This document shows positions 43,021 through 51,635 of a DNA stretch of 64,000 nt, one piece after another. Numbering within the stretch: the first letter of the stretch is position 1; each line of letters begins with the position of its first letter. This DNA is from Deltaproteobacteria bacterium. GTDB lineage: Bacteria > JAMCPX01. The notes under the pieces were generated by a model. It did not search any database, was not told the DNA's origin, and saw nothing but the letters and a program-made list of their open reading frames with translations. Position numbers and translations under genes: made by a program. The DNA is taken from assembly GCA_023382265.1 (NCBI GenBank), contig JAMCPX010000056.1, positions 1 to 64,000 of the forward strand. The letters are read 5' to 3'.

Positions 43021-44181
43021 TTATATCAGTTCTTTAAGGTTTTCCTGTATTTTGTTTATGTTTTTAGAGATGCCGAAGTTTTTCATTGCTTTTTCTCTTG
43101 CTTCTTTACCTATGACTTCCCTTGAAAGAGGATCATTAATAAGTCTGATTATCGTATTTGCCAATGCATCTCTATCTCCTGATCTGTAAAGTATGCCATC
43201 AACATCATTCTCTATCAACTCAGTGGGACCCCCTTTATCTGGAGCAACAACAACTTTTCCTGCTGCCATACCTTCCATTACGACCTGACCCAGTGCTTCC
43301 GATATAAGCGTTGTAAGAACAACAATATCACTATTCATGATAAAAGCATCAACATCATTTCGGAATCCGGTAAAAAGTATATGATCCGTTATTCCGTATT
43401 GGTTTGCAAGCTCGTCCAGATGTTTTTTGAATGGCACATTACCGGGGAAGATATCTCCGATAATCAGGAACATGCTATTTTTGTATTTATCCAATATGAG
43501 TTTTGCAGCTTCTATGAATAATTCCTGTCCCTTAATGCGACTTATTCTTCCGATATCGGATACAATAAGGTATCCTGCCTTCCTCAATTCAATTAGCTCT
43601 TCCGGGACAGCTACATTTGATGATCGAAATCTGTTAAGATCAATGCCATCATATATGACATCCAATTTCTTTATACATTTCTTACTAACTTGTTCGCCAA
43701 CGGTATTGCCTATAGCTATTATTTTTTTTGATACGAAACACATAAACGATCTATGAAAAGAAACGAGAGTCGGATAATCGTCGTAAAACTCTCTCAGATG
43801 GTAAACATGAGGGACACCGCATAATAATGAGGCAAGCGGAGCACCAATTATCACACTTGTATTTGAGTATACAAGATTTATATGTTCATTTTTAACGATC
43901 CGTATAATTTTAATTATAGAAGCAGGTAAGCTGAAAATGTATTTTATAAATTTTATGCCATGAAATATGCCCTTTCTCATAACCCATGGATCAATGAAAT
44001 AAGTTTTAATGCCGAGCTCTTTCAACTTGTCCGATAGAATACCCTCGTAGGGTAGAATTACTACAGGAGAAAACTGCTTTTTATCAATTCCTTTTATCAG
44101 TTCATAAAGGCATCTGTCAGATCCATACATTTCTGAAGAAGAGTGCACAAAAAGAATTTTAATGCGATTGAACTGCTGCAT
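43021..44181 (-). CDS. Glycosyltransferase family 4
   Basis: GT-B-fold retaining glycosyltransferase of 386 residues: N-terminal KILFVHSSSEMYGSDRCLYE, interdomain VYSNTSVIIGAPLASLLCGV, VIYDGIDLNRF, DIGRISRIKGQELFIEAA, and the E-x7-E-like SEALGQVVMEGMAAGKVVVA with GGPTELIENDVDGILY. It probably adds a sugar to a surface polysaccharide or lipid. It is the last gene of a minus-strand group after DciA, but unrelated in function. Donor and acceptor are unknown. Confidence 0.9.
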   Translation of the reverse strand: MQQFNRIKILFVHSSSEMYGSDRCLYELIKGIDKKQFSPVVILPYEGILSDKLKELGIKTYFIDPWVMRKGIFHGIKFIKYIFSLPASIIKIIRIVKNEHINLVYSNTSVIIGAPLASLLCGVPHVYHLREFYDDYPTLVSFHRSFMCFVSKKIIAIGNTVGEQVSKKCIKKLDVIYDGIDLNRFRSSNVAVPEELIELRKAGYLIVSDIGRISRIKGQELFIEAAKLILDKYKNSMFLIIGDIFPGNVPFKKHLDELANQYGITDHILFTGFRNDVDAFIMNSDIVVLTTLISEALGQVVMEGMAAGKVVVAPDKGGPTELIENDVDGILYRSGDRDALANTIIRLINDPLSREVIGKEAREKAMKNFGISKNINKIQENLKELI

Positions 44182-44187
44182 CTTTTA

Positions 44188-44499
44188 TTAATACTGCAAT
44201 TCCACTGCCCTGATTTTAAACTTTATATCTTTAATGTGAGGTGTCCCTTTTATTGAATTTATTTTTTTTATCATTTCAACTTTTTTAAATGTAAGTTCTT
44301 GAAAAATAACGTTGTTATTCACGGCAACAATCAGAATATCATCACTGTTTATTAGAATTGGAGTCGCGACATTTGAGTTGTCCTTATCTACAATATCGGC
44401 CCAGTGTTCATAGATCTTCATGCCCTGTCTCTGCTTGTCAAATTTGGTATTGTCCAACTCAATTATAATATCTTTCAGATCTTCCATGTCTCTATGCAA
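44188..44499 (-). CDS. dciA: DciA/DUF721 family protein
   Basis: A 103-residue DUF721 protein. The pattern YEHWADIVDKDNSNVATPIL, DILIVAVNNNVIFQELTF and HIKDIKFKI matches the DUF721 fold, whose characterised members (DciA) load the replicative helicase DnaB. The start could be ATG 44499 (overlapping the upstream gene by eight bases) or ATG 44487. A short form compared with proteobacterial DciA, but acceptable for the lineage. Confidence 0.75.
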   Translation of the reverse strand: MHRDMEDLKDIIIELDNTKFDKQRQGMKIYEHWADIVDKDNSNVATPILINSDDILIVAVNNNVIFQELTFKKVEMIKKINSIKGTPHIKDIKFKIRAVELQY

Positions 44500-45253
44500 G
44501 TTCCTTCTTAAGCGATTTTATCATATTCCCTGCCTTTTCTCTTATTATCTCAGGTAGCTTTGAGTCGTTTGCTATGAGCATTAAATCAGGCATGAGTATG
44601 TGAGGTAAAATAGCAATCGTAAGCTCAATAGGCGTATATGGATTCATTGCGATAGAACACTCGATTCTGTACCTGCTTATCCATTTGGAACTATTGTATA
44701 CCGTTTTTAATATATTTGCTGAGTTGGGTTTTTTTGATACAATTTTGAGTACATCACTTTCCAGTATTTTTGGGTTAGAAAGTAAGCCGCGAATAACCAG
44801 CGGATTAGAATCATACAATAGCCTTTCAATAATATCGTGGTTAAGTGATTTTGATAACGATTTTCTCTCACCCAGTGTAAGACCTTCGGTGCGGTAATCC
44901 TGAAGCGGCTCATCAATCTCCCGGTTTTTTATGTCTGTTATATTCTCAAGTAATGTCAGTATAACCTCTCTATATCCCTTTTCTCTGGCAATTGTTAACA
45001 TCCGGTAAAAACCTTTTTCTCCTACCGCATTTTTAATTAAAGATTTATTGGTAAAGATGTTAACGACACGTAGAAACCTCTCCTCTTTCCTATCTGCCAT
45101 TGTAATAACATACATAATGAGTCCTGCTAATTTATCAACCGGTATCTCTTTTATAAGATCAGCAAAAGCTCCCTCCCTTATTTCCATATCTTTATAAACG
45201 AGCAACCTGTTAATCATATTTATCGCCTTTTTTTGGTTGTCCTCGTCCTTCAT
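44492..45253 (-). CDS. HEAT-like conserved hypothetical protein
   Basis: A 253-residue all-helical cytoplasmic protein. The second half, with SLNHDIIERLLYDSNPLVIR, LLSNPKILESDVLKIVSKKP, and RYRIECSIAMNPYTPIELTI, is a repeated helical pattern (HEAT-like). A similar protein with conserved NPRxTExDVLxI-type blocks recurs in deltaproteobacterial genomes, so it is probably ancestral. Its stop overlaps the dciA start and it follows the MJ0042 gene by nine bases, so these form one operon. A role in cell-cycle or replication is only suggested by the DciA neighbour. Confidence 0.65.
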   Translation of the reverse strand: MKDEDNQKKAINMINRLLVYKDMEIREGAFADLIKEIPVDKLAGLIMYVITMADRKEERFLRVVNIFTNKSLIKNAVGEKGFYRMLTIAREKGYREVILTLLENITDIKNREIDEPLQDYRTEGLTLGERKSLSKSLNHDIIERLLYDSNPLVIRGLLSNPKILESDVLKIVSKKPNSANILKTVYNSSKWISRYRIECSIAMNPYTPIELTIAILPHILMPDLMLIANDSKLPEIIREKAGNMIKSLKKELA

Positions 45254-45262
45254 ATACCACTA

Positions 45263-46324
45263 CTACTGTGTTCCCGGATGTGCGCTCTCAGGAATAATTG
45301 TATAGGAACTCAAGTTGTTCGGGACATCAAAGAAAACCACTGCAAAAGGAATAGAAGTTTCGGGAGGAACATTAAAATTCTTCAAAGATTGTCCCATTTC
45401 ATTGTTAAGTTTTTTATTTATCTGATCGCTCGTTAATGTTCTCAGTTCTTCATCCGTAAATACATTTGCTGCATAAAAGGATTTAGAAGAAACAAGGTTG
45501 TTATTGTTATCGAGAATACTTGCCTTCAGCTTAATAAAACTCAATGACTTATTTTTTGTATTAGTGACATCACCCTCTATCACAAATAATTGCTGCCCTC
45601 TTACGTTTTTCATGAAGTATCCTTTCGAACTCGCAACACTAACGCCAACATTTATCGGTTTTTTGTTAGCAATTTGTTCTGATAGCAGGAGATATACTTT
45701 ATTAGCTTCCTCCGTAATTTCATGTTTGTACATATACCCGGAATAACCTATGACCGACATTAATATCAGTACTGAAAATATGAGTATAATTTTTTTGAGC
45801 ACCAATGCCGTATTTTTTGCCGCATCTTCTTCTCTCCCGTGTTTAATGGTTTCTCGTATCATATGTTCCACTATAGGAGTTGGAAGATCCGAAACTTCTG
45901 GCGCAGATACGGGCTGATCCTGTGCATGATCTATAATCGGTTCTTCTTTTTTAATAGCATCATTAAAGTCTGATAGCTCGTCTTCCGGTTTAGGCTCAGA
46001 GTATTCATGTTCCGGTGATGCCTCTTTGTTTTCTATTAACGCTGACCAATCAAACTCTGTACCGGGATTCTGTACGGCGGATTTTTCCCCAGCAATATCG
46101 CCTATTGTCTCTTTTATGGCTTTATCAAGTTCATCATGGATATCGGATTGCAAATAACCTGCGTCTTGTTTAGACTGGGCAAGATTTTCCACATCTTCCT
46201 TCTTTGGCTTTTTTACTATAAAGGTATTCCCGCATTTAGTGCATCTTACCTTTACGCCATCTTCTGTAATAGCAGTATCATCGAGCTTGTACTTTGTATT
46301 ACATTTATCACATATAACGATCAT
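45263..46324 (-). CDS. MJ0042 zinc-ribbon membrane protein with DUF3426
   Basis: A 353-residue single-pass protein. N-terminal zinc ribbon with C5-x2-C8 and C28-x2-C31 (CDKCNTKYK, RCTKCGNTF), an acidic cytoplasmic linker (about 40-165), one membrane helix at about 180-202 (IILIFSVLILMSVIGYSGYM), then an extracytoplasmic beta domain (about 235-350, LFVIEGDVTNTKNKSLSFIK) of DUF3426 type. Such proteins are common in proteobacteria and have no firm function. First gene of the minus-strand run 43021-46324. Confidence 0.85.
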   Translation of the reverse strand: MIVICDKCNTKYKLDDTAITEDGVKVRCTKCGNTFIVKKPKKEDVENLAQSKQDAGYLQSDIHDELDKAIKETIGDIAGEKSAVQNPGTEFDWSALIENKEASPEHEYSEPKPEDELSDFNDAIKKEEPIIDHAQDQPVSAPEVSDLPTPIVEHMIRETIKHGREEDAAKNTALVLKKIILIFSVLILMSVIGYSGYMYKHEITEEANKVYLLLSEQIANKKPINVGVSVASSKGYFMKNVRGQQLFVIEGDVTNTKNKSLSFIKLKASILDNNNNLVSSKSFYAANVFTDEELRTLTSDQINKKLNNEMGQSLKNFNVPPETSIPFAVVFFDVPNNLSSYTIIPESAHPGTQ

Positions 46325-46774
46325 ATATACTCTTCTCTTTTCCGCAGAATATTAACAATTAATTTTAAAAGTGGCAAGTAGTAAATAAAATCCGCGCGCC
46401 TCCGGTTTTTAATAAATAAAGGCTGATTCATTTAACCTGAAGATTATAAGGTGAGCAAGACTAAAAAAGCCCTGCCTCCGGCCGGGTTTTGATATATTAT
46501 TCTATGTGGATATATGCCTGCCACAGTAGTAGCAAATCGGAAAGCGCGTTCGCTCAAGCCACAGTGCTCCATTTTATTCCACGGGCTTGTCGAATCAAGC
46601 ACCATCATCCGCATAGGCAATGGCAAAAACACGGTGTACAAATTGGCAAATGTGCGAATGCGAATGGGGCGTCCTGACATCATATTGAGATATGTGGAGA
46701 ACTGAGGAGCGCTGAATCGCATCAGACTATAAGCAGCGTAGGTATCCCAGTTGAAAGAAATAATGTTGTCTTGA
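46325..46774. other. Decayed intergenic DNA, unidentified
   Basis: No convincing gene. A terminator-like hairpin CCCTGCC..GGCCGGG with TTTT is at about 46470-46489. Short frames on both strands (for example minus 46444-46722, plus 46514-46705) overlap each other, lack ribosome sites and match nothing recognised. It directly precedes the DUF4276-type remnant, so the region looks like an eroded insertion or defence locus. Confidence 0.4.
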
Positions 46775-47247
46775 GGCTGGAGACAACTGAATAGCTGGTT
46801 AAGATATTCACATGATGTCCTGCTCGACCATCCGGATGCCGAGAAGGTTATTATTTGTATAGATGCGGAATGTGAAAAAGAAATTAATGAAAAAGTGAAG
46901 AAGGTAGAGCAAAGTCTCTCTAATAAAATCGATAAACCTATATTCTATGTAATTGTTGTAAACGCTGTAGAGGGGTGGTTACTTGCAGATACAGAGACTA
47001 TAAAAAATAGCTTGGAACATAATGCCAATGTCAATATTTCGCCTTCTGCTACCCTCGATTGTAAACCGAAAGAACTCTTAAAAAAATTTTTCACAAAACT
47101 AACAAAGATTTTATTCATATGCGTGATAATCCAAAGATTGCAGAAAGACTGGACATTGATGAAGCAGCAAGAAACAACCCAAGCTTGGCTTACTTTGTGG
47201 AAAAACTTATGATCCTTAAGATTTCAATCTATATTAGAGATGGGTAG
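46775..47247 (+). pseudogene. Frameshifted, 5'-truncated DUF4276-type gene
   Basis: One frame (46775 to about 47098) encodes SHDVLLDHPDAEKVIICIDA, VIVVNAVEGWLLADTETI and DCKPKELLKKFF. A second frame (from about 47095, stop 47245-47247) continues with HMRDNPKIAERLDIDEAARN and NPSLAYFVEKL. The order fits DUF4276 (a TOPRIM-like family often encoded beside AAA ATPases in defence loci): acidic strand, exWxLA segment, then a conserved tail. A one-base deletion (or two-base insertion) near 47095 breaks the gene, and an in-frame TGA at 46772 plus loss of the usual N-terminus show truncation. It is almost certainly non-functional. Confidence 0.6.
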
Positions 47248-47453
47248 ACCTATAGAGGGAAAACTAAAATGTCATCTTCTCAATAAAATGGCATAAAACA
47301 GCATTTTCTGTACGTAAAGTTCTCGCTCATTGCACAAACTTCCTTGTTTTTTAAACGCATTTCCTGGGTTCATCATTAGAATTGTCAAATAGAAGAGTTT
47401 TTGTGTTGTTATTTTAAAATTCAGTGTTTTAAAGATATTTTTGTGAATCAAAG

Positions 47454-47481
47454 AATGGGACATGTGATCACATGCCCCATT
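47454..47481 (-). terminator. Palindromic terminator after the octahaem cytochrome gene
   Basis: AATGGGA-CATGTGATCACATG-CCCCATT is a near-perfect 14-bp-arm palindrome (one A:C mismatch) 38 bases beyond the cytochrome stop codon. It has only a weak T-tract (CTTTG) on the minus strand. Confidence 0.55.
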
Positions 47482-47518
47482 TGATTCTCATTCACTCCAG
47501 TATTGATATTATGCGAAC

Positions 47519-49054
47519 TTACTGAGGTTTTTCAAGCCGTTCCAATTCTTTATTGGTGATGTGTTCTAATGTTTTAATCTGTTCGGGTGTGTAACCGAGT
47601 GATTTAAAGTCCATTTCCCCATGTGTAGAATGACATTTATCACACGATAGCCCGATCTTCTTTACTGCGTGATTTACCGATATGTAGGATGTGCCCGGGA
47701 CCTGCATCGCCATCCATTCCCCGCTCCAGGTGAAGCCCATTGCTTCGAACGGTTTCATACCTGCATCCAATGCCGCTTTTACATTACCCGTCTTGTTATA
47801 AACCTCTCTGTTCGGAGCAAGCAGTGCCGGGAAGTTTGCCATCTGGGGGTTATCTTTCAGGAAGCCCATGCCGGGCTCCTGCCACATCTTGAGTTTTTTG
47901 TCGAACAGCAGCACCTGTGTCAATCCACGCACAGGATATATCTTTGCACCGGGTGATTTTATACTCGATATCTCAAATGCCATCCAGCTCTGTACATCCT
48001 GATGATACTTGGTATTGGGGACCCTCCAGATGTAAACAGGATGGCCCATTGTTATCTTTACCGTGGGAACATAGATGCCCGGTATTGAAGGGATTTTATC
48101 GTATTTTGAAAGTTCGCTGTATTTCCCGTTTATGGTATCCTTTACAGGTTTGCCCCAGTTTTCATAGGATATGCCGGATACAACGGGTATATGGCATGTC
48201 TGACACGCAATCTTTTCTATATGTGCGTTAAGAATTTTTCCTATCTTACCTTGATGCGGCATATATCCGTGACAGTTTGAGCATGTAACTTTTACGTCTG
48301 GCAGATCATTAGCAGCCATGTCGGACTCAAATTGGCCCTTTGGAATTTTATGATGTTCTGTAACATGGCATGTTATGCATTTAAGCCCTGCCTTTGCGTG
48401 AACATCAGTCTTAGGTGTATATGGAGTACCTCTTTTATAATCATAAGAAAATGCATGCTCATGACATCTTAAACATGCTTCGTTTGTTGGAACCTTTGTT
48501 ATACTTAGAGCTGCTTTAAGCGATTTATCTTCTCCCCAGTGAGTACCTGTTGAATCTGTAACAAGCGTCATTCTATCCTTCATATTATAATCCCGGGCAT
48601 GACAAACCAGACAATCCACCGTGTTTGCCTGATCCTGTGTTGGGGGTTGACCGGGCGGGAGTGGAGGCATTGGCAATGCCCCTATATGGCATACGCCGCA
48701 TCCTGCAGCCTGAACAGTAAAATGCCCGTTTGTAGAAGCAGTCCAGTTGGAAATGGTAAGAGAACCTGCGAGTGCGCATTCTCTGTTTAACATGCCCCAC
48801 CACGAGCCGTCGGGTAATCCCTGGACATTCCTGATGGGTGTAGCCATATGCCAGTGCACTGTCTGTGTAATCTCATTTAATGCCTCAGGATGACACATAG
48901 CACACGTCTGTGCACCCTGATAACCGTTCTCTTTTATCATCTCGGCTCCGGGATGGACCCATGGTTTCAGTAAACCGTTTTGCTTTGCTAATGCAGTTCC
49001 ACTAAGCCACAGCAGAGCAAAAGCCGCTAAATAAAACTTAAAATTTGATTTCAT
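47519..49054 (-). CDS. Periplasmic octahaem c-type cytochrome
   Basis: A 511-residue exported protein (signal peptide cleaved at ALA-KQ, about residue 23). Eight CxxCH haem sites are at residues 51-55, 119-123, 148-152, 194-198, 226-230, 258-262, 284-288 and 471-475. A haem-free stretch of about 180 residues separates haems 7 and 8. The first site (CAMCHPEALNEITQTVHWHM) recalls octahaem tetrathionate-reductase-type cytochromes, but enzyme identity is not certain. AGGAGG precedes the ATG. It is divergent from a porin and a 13-haem lipoprotein, so it is probably the periplasmic partner of an outer-membrane electron conduit. Confidence 0.88.
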   Translation of the reverse strand: MKSNFKFYLAAFALLWLSGTALAKQNGLLKPWVHPGAEMIKENGYQGAQTCAMCHPEALNEITQTVHWHMATPIRNVQGLPDGSWWGMLNRECALAGSLTISNWTASTNGHFTVQAAGCGVCHIGALPMPPLPPGQPPTQDQANTVDCLVCHARDYNMKDRMTLVTDSTGTHWGEDKSLKAALSITKVPTNEACLRCHEHAFSYDYKRGTPYTPKTDVHAKAGLKCITCHVTEHHKIPKGQFESDMAANDLPDVKVTCSNCHGYMPHQGKIGKILNAHIEKIACQTCHIPVVSGISYENWGKPVKDTINGKYSELSKYDKIPSIPGIYVPTVKITMGHPVYIWRVPNTKYHQDVQSWMAFEISSIKSPGAKIYPVRGLTQVLLFDKKLKMWQEPGMGFLKDNPQMANFPALLAPNREVYNKTGNVKAALDAGMKPFEAMGFTWSGEWMAMQVPGTSYISVNHAVKKIGLSCDKCHSTHGEMDFKSLGYTPEQIKTLEHITNKELERLEKPQ

Positions 49055-49080
49055 GCACTTATCCTCCTATATTATTTTAT

Positions 49081-49095
49081 ATAGATTCAATCTAT
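49081..49095. promoter_or_regulatory. Operator-like palindrome in the divergent cytochrome promoter region
   Basis: ATAGATT-C-AATCTAT is a perfect 7-bp inverted repeat around one base. It covers the -10 hexamer of the cytochrome promoter (49089-49094), the classical position for a repressor. Confidence 0.55.
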
Positions 49096-49116
49096 CCTTT
49101 TTATAAAGCGTGTCAA
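49089..49116 (-). promoter_or_regulatory. Promoter of the octahaem cytochrome gene
   Basis: Minus strand: TTGACA (49116-49111), 16-base spacer, TAGATT (49094-49089), 35 bases before the start codon. Confidence 0.65.
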
Positions 49117-49230
49117 TTGTTCAGCGTAGAATTGTTTTTTTAATTTTATTTCTGTAACAACTTTTATTCTCATTTTTATTGCTACTTAAAATTGAGTGTG
49201 TTTGTATACATAATATGTTAAGGAGGTAAT

Positions 49231-50451
49231 ATGGAGAAGATATTTTATAACATAAACATATTTATAATATTGTTTGTTTTGTTTATCCCTGTAACTGCAA
49301 TAGCTTCATCAAACAATATAGGGCTTTCTTCGGATACTTATGTTGGAGGATATAACCTTGACGTGAATAGCACAACGCAACATTATATGCCTTTTTATGA
49401 ATCCCTTGATCTTAATTATCCTCTGAATAATTCAGAAATATCTTTCCATGCATCTGGCTGGCTCAGGTATGACGCAATTGATCAGCTTTATTCGGATAGA
49501 ACTTATTCAGATCTCAGTTATGGGTATTTGAATTATCAGCCCAGGACAGTACCTATTAGATTCAGGCTCGGCAGATTGAACAGCTGGTTTGGAGCTGCGG
49601 ATGATCATTATGACGGGTTTGAAATGCTTTTGCATACAAAACAGGGTATAGGATTTGGAGCTTTTATAGGGAATGAAATTAATGAGTTATCCGAGTATGA
49701 GACAGGAAATATTACAACAGGAGGGAGGGTATCGATAGATAGATATATATTTGGATTAGGTGCATCGGCTTTTTATACAAAACAAGGTATGGAGATAAGA
49801 CAGGCAAGGTGGGGCCTGGATGGATGGCTAAGGCCTACAAGCATGTTGTATTTATTTGGACGGTATTATTATGATATAGTGGACAAAGAATTATACGATG
49901 GTTTAATAAAGGCATCTTTGACTCCAACAAGCAGGTTATTCTTAAATGCACAGTATGCGTATTTTAACCCCGTATCTTTAATAGATAAAACAAGCATCTT
50001 CTGGGTATTTTCCACAGAGTTTTACAGAACGATAGAGGGGGACATCGGGTATAGATTGATGGATAACCTTTCAATTGATATTGATGCAACAAAATATATG
50101 TACAGTTCGTACGGCAACTCATACAGCTATGGAGGAAAGTTGACATACGATCGATCCCCGTATGCTGCAGGTATTGAATTGCACAAGGCGGATGCAAACC
50201 CAACAGATTATTTAACAACAAGGCTTTATGTATTAAGGAACTTCATGATGGGATTTTATGCAAACATAGACATGATTTATGCATCTTATCTTGGAGAACT
50301 CAACGGTTATAATCATAGTATTACAGGACAGGTTGCTGTCGGGAAAAATATTCTCGATGATTTAAAAGTTACGATATCAGCCGATTACTTGGACGGACCT
50401 TATGTAAGACATGGCGGGTTTGGTATGTTAAGTATTAAATACGATCTATAG
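49231..50451 (+). CDS. Outer-membrane beta-barrel porin of a putative electron conduit
   Basis: A 406-residue exported protein with signal peptide ending AIA-SS (about residue 26). The mature part is built of amphipathic strands ending in Tyr/Phe/Leu (PFYESLDLNYPL, EISFHASGWLRYDAI, RFRLGRLNSWFGAADDHYDG, YLFGRYYYDIVD) without other domains, as for a 20-plus-strand barrel such as OmbB/MtrB/DmsF-type porins. A strong AAGGAGG ribosome site is present. It lies between two multihaem cytochrome genes. Family membership is inferred from composition, since no sequence motif defines these porins. Confidence 0.72.
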   Translation: MEKIFYNINIFIILFVLFIPVTAIASSNNIGLSSDTYVGGYNLDVNSTTQHYMPFYESLDLNYPLNNSEISFHASGWLRYDAIDQLYSDRTYSDLSYGYLNYQPRTVPIRFRLGRLNSWFGAADDHYDGFEMLLHTKQGIGFGAFIGNEINELSEYETGNITTGGRVSIDRYIFGLGASAFYTKQGMEIRQARWGLDGWLRPTSMLYLFGRYYYDIVDKELYDGLIKASLTPTSRLFLNAQYAYFNPVSLIDKTSIFWVFSTEFYRTIEGDIGYRLMDNLSIDIDATKYMYSSYGNSYSYGGKLTYDRSPYAAGIELHKADANPTDYLTTRLYVLRNFMMGFYANIDMIYASYLGELNGYNHSITGQVAVGKNILDDLKVTISADYLDGPYVRHGGFGMLSIKYDL

Positions 50452-50460
50452 GGGGGCATA

Positions 50461-51513
50461 ATGAAAAAATTATTATTTATGACATCTGCTTTGATTTTAA
50501 TTTTAGCCATTACTTCTTGTAATAAAGTCTTATCCTCTAATAAGGATAGACTTAAATTCTCTCACAAACTTCACATATCAAATGGTATAGATTGCCTTAC
50601 CTGTCATTCTGGTATTGAAAAAGCAAAGAATGTATCAACAAGTTTTATCCCTGAGATGAGTGTATGCTTTCAGTGTCATAGTGATGCACAAAATAAATGC
50701 TCTATGTGTCATACAAATCCCGATAAAGCTCAACCTTTTAAAGTAGAAAAAAAGGATATTGTTTTTGCACATGATGAACACATACCAAGGGTAAAAAATG
50801 ATTGCACTTATTGTCATACACGTATACCGTTTGAAACAGAGCCGACACCCGGAAATCTTCCAACAATGCAGGTATGCATGACATGTCATCAAAAGGACTA
50901 TGATTCTCTTAAATGCTCTATGTGTCATACCGAGTTAAGTTCAATATCTATTAAGAGATTAGCAAAATTTTCGCATAATGCCGGCTTCAAGTACAATCAC
51001 GGGGCTCTTGCAAGAACAGATATACAGAGTTGTGAGCAATGCCATCAACTGTCTTTCTGTGATACCTGTCATAACACACAGGACAAGATACTCCCGGCTA
51101 TAAGATACCCTGAGGCACCACAGAAGGCACTCATTCACAGAGGGGATTGGCTTGCGGTACATTCCATTGAGGCACAGCAGGATCCCGCATCATGTTATAG
51201 ATGTCATACTGCTGATAGTTGCAGGGCGTGTCATATAAGAAACGGGGTAGGTGCAGATACATCTTCTCCTGTAGCAGCACCACATCCTACGGGAACAGAC
51301 TTTTTATTTAATACTGCCTCAAGCCAATTTCATGGAAGGCTTGCAAGACAAAATATAAATACATGCGCATCATGCCATAGCGGTGGGACTGATTCTATAT
51401 GTGTACAGTGTCATAAAGTTGGTGGTGTAGGCGGGAATCCACATCCGGCTAATTTTAAATCATCTTTAAATCAAAACAAGGACGCTGTTTGTGTAATATG
51501 TCATGGACAATAA
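50461..51513 (+). CDS. 13-haem c-type cytochrome lipoprotein
   Basis: A 350-residue lipoprotein (lipobox LAITSC, Cys 20) with thirteen CxxCH sites, about one haem per 27 residues. This is the density of extended wire-like cytochromes such as MtrA. Sites include CLTCHS, CFQCHS, CSMCHT, CTYCHT, CMTCHQ, CSMCHT, CEQCHQ, CDTCHN, CYRCHT, CRACHI, CASCHS, CVQCHK and CVICHG, and free histidines (FSHKLH, FAHDEH) supply distal ligands. A trihaem unit is duplicated near the N-terminus. It starts ten bases after the porin gene with GGGGGG upstream. Likely location: outer membrane, plugged into the porin. Confidence 0.9.
   Translation: MKKLLFMTSALILILAITSCNKVLSSNKDRLKFSHKLHISNGIDCLTCHSGIEKAKNVSTSFIPEMSVCFQCHSDAQNKCSMCHTNPDKAQPFKVEKKDIVFAHDEHIPRVKNDCTYCHTRIPFETEPTPGNLPTMQVCMTCHQKDYDSLKCSMCHTELSSISIKRLAKFSHNAGFKYNHGALARTDIQSCEQCHQLSFCDTCHNTQDKILPAIRYPEAPQKALIHRGDWLAVHSIEAQQDPASCYRCHTADSCRACHIRNGVGADTSSPVAAPHPTGTDFLFNTASSQFHGRLARQNINTCASCHSGGTDSICVQCHKVGGVGGNPHPANFKSSLNQNKDAVCVICHGQ
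50695..50930 (+). repeat. Tandem trihaem-module duplication (20-base identical cores)
   Basis: AAATGCTCTATGTGTCATAC occurs identically at 50695-50714 and 50911-50930, exactly 216 bases (72 codons) apart. Both encode KCSMCHT, the third haem site of each module. Confidence 0.9.
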
Positions 51514-51555
51514 TATTTTTGTTCAATAGCTGAAGTATATAATTTACTTGTTTTT

Positions 51556-51584
51556 TTGAATAAAAGGATTATTATTTACATAAT
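51556..51584 (+). promoter_or_regulatory. Candidate promoter of the DksA-like gene
   Basis: TTGAAT (51556-51561), 17-base spacer, CATAAT (51579-51584); start codon 52 bases later. The same hexamers appear before mqnE. Confidence 0.5.
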
Positions 51585-51635
51585 TCATATATGCTGAATT
51601 TTGTCAAAACGTTAATTAAACATAAAGGAGAGCGT

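Noticed and set aside
46444-46722. A 92-codon minus-strand frame in the decayed region
   Set aside because: Overlaps competing frames on the plus strand, has no ribosome site and matches no family I know. Left as unidentified DNA.
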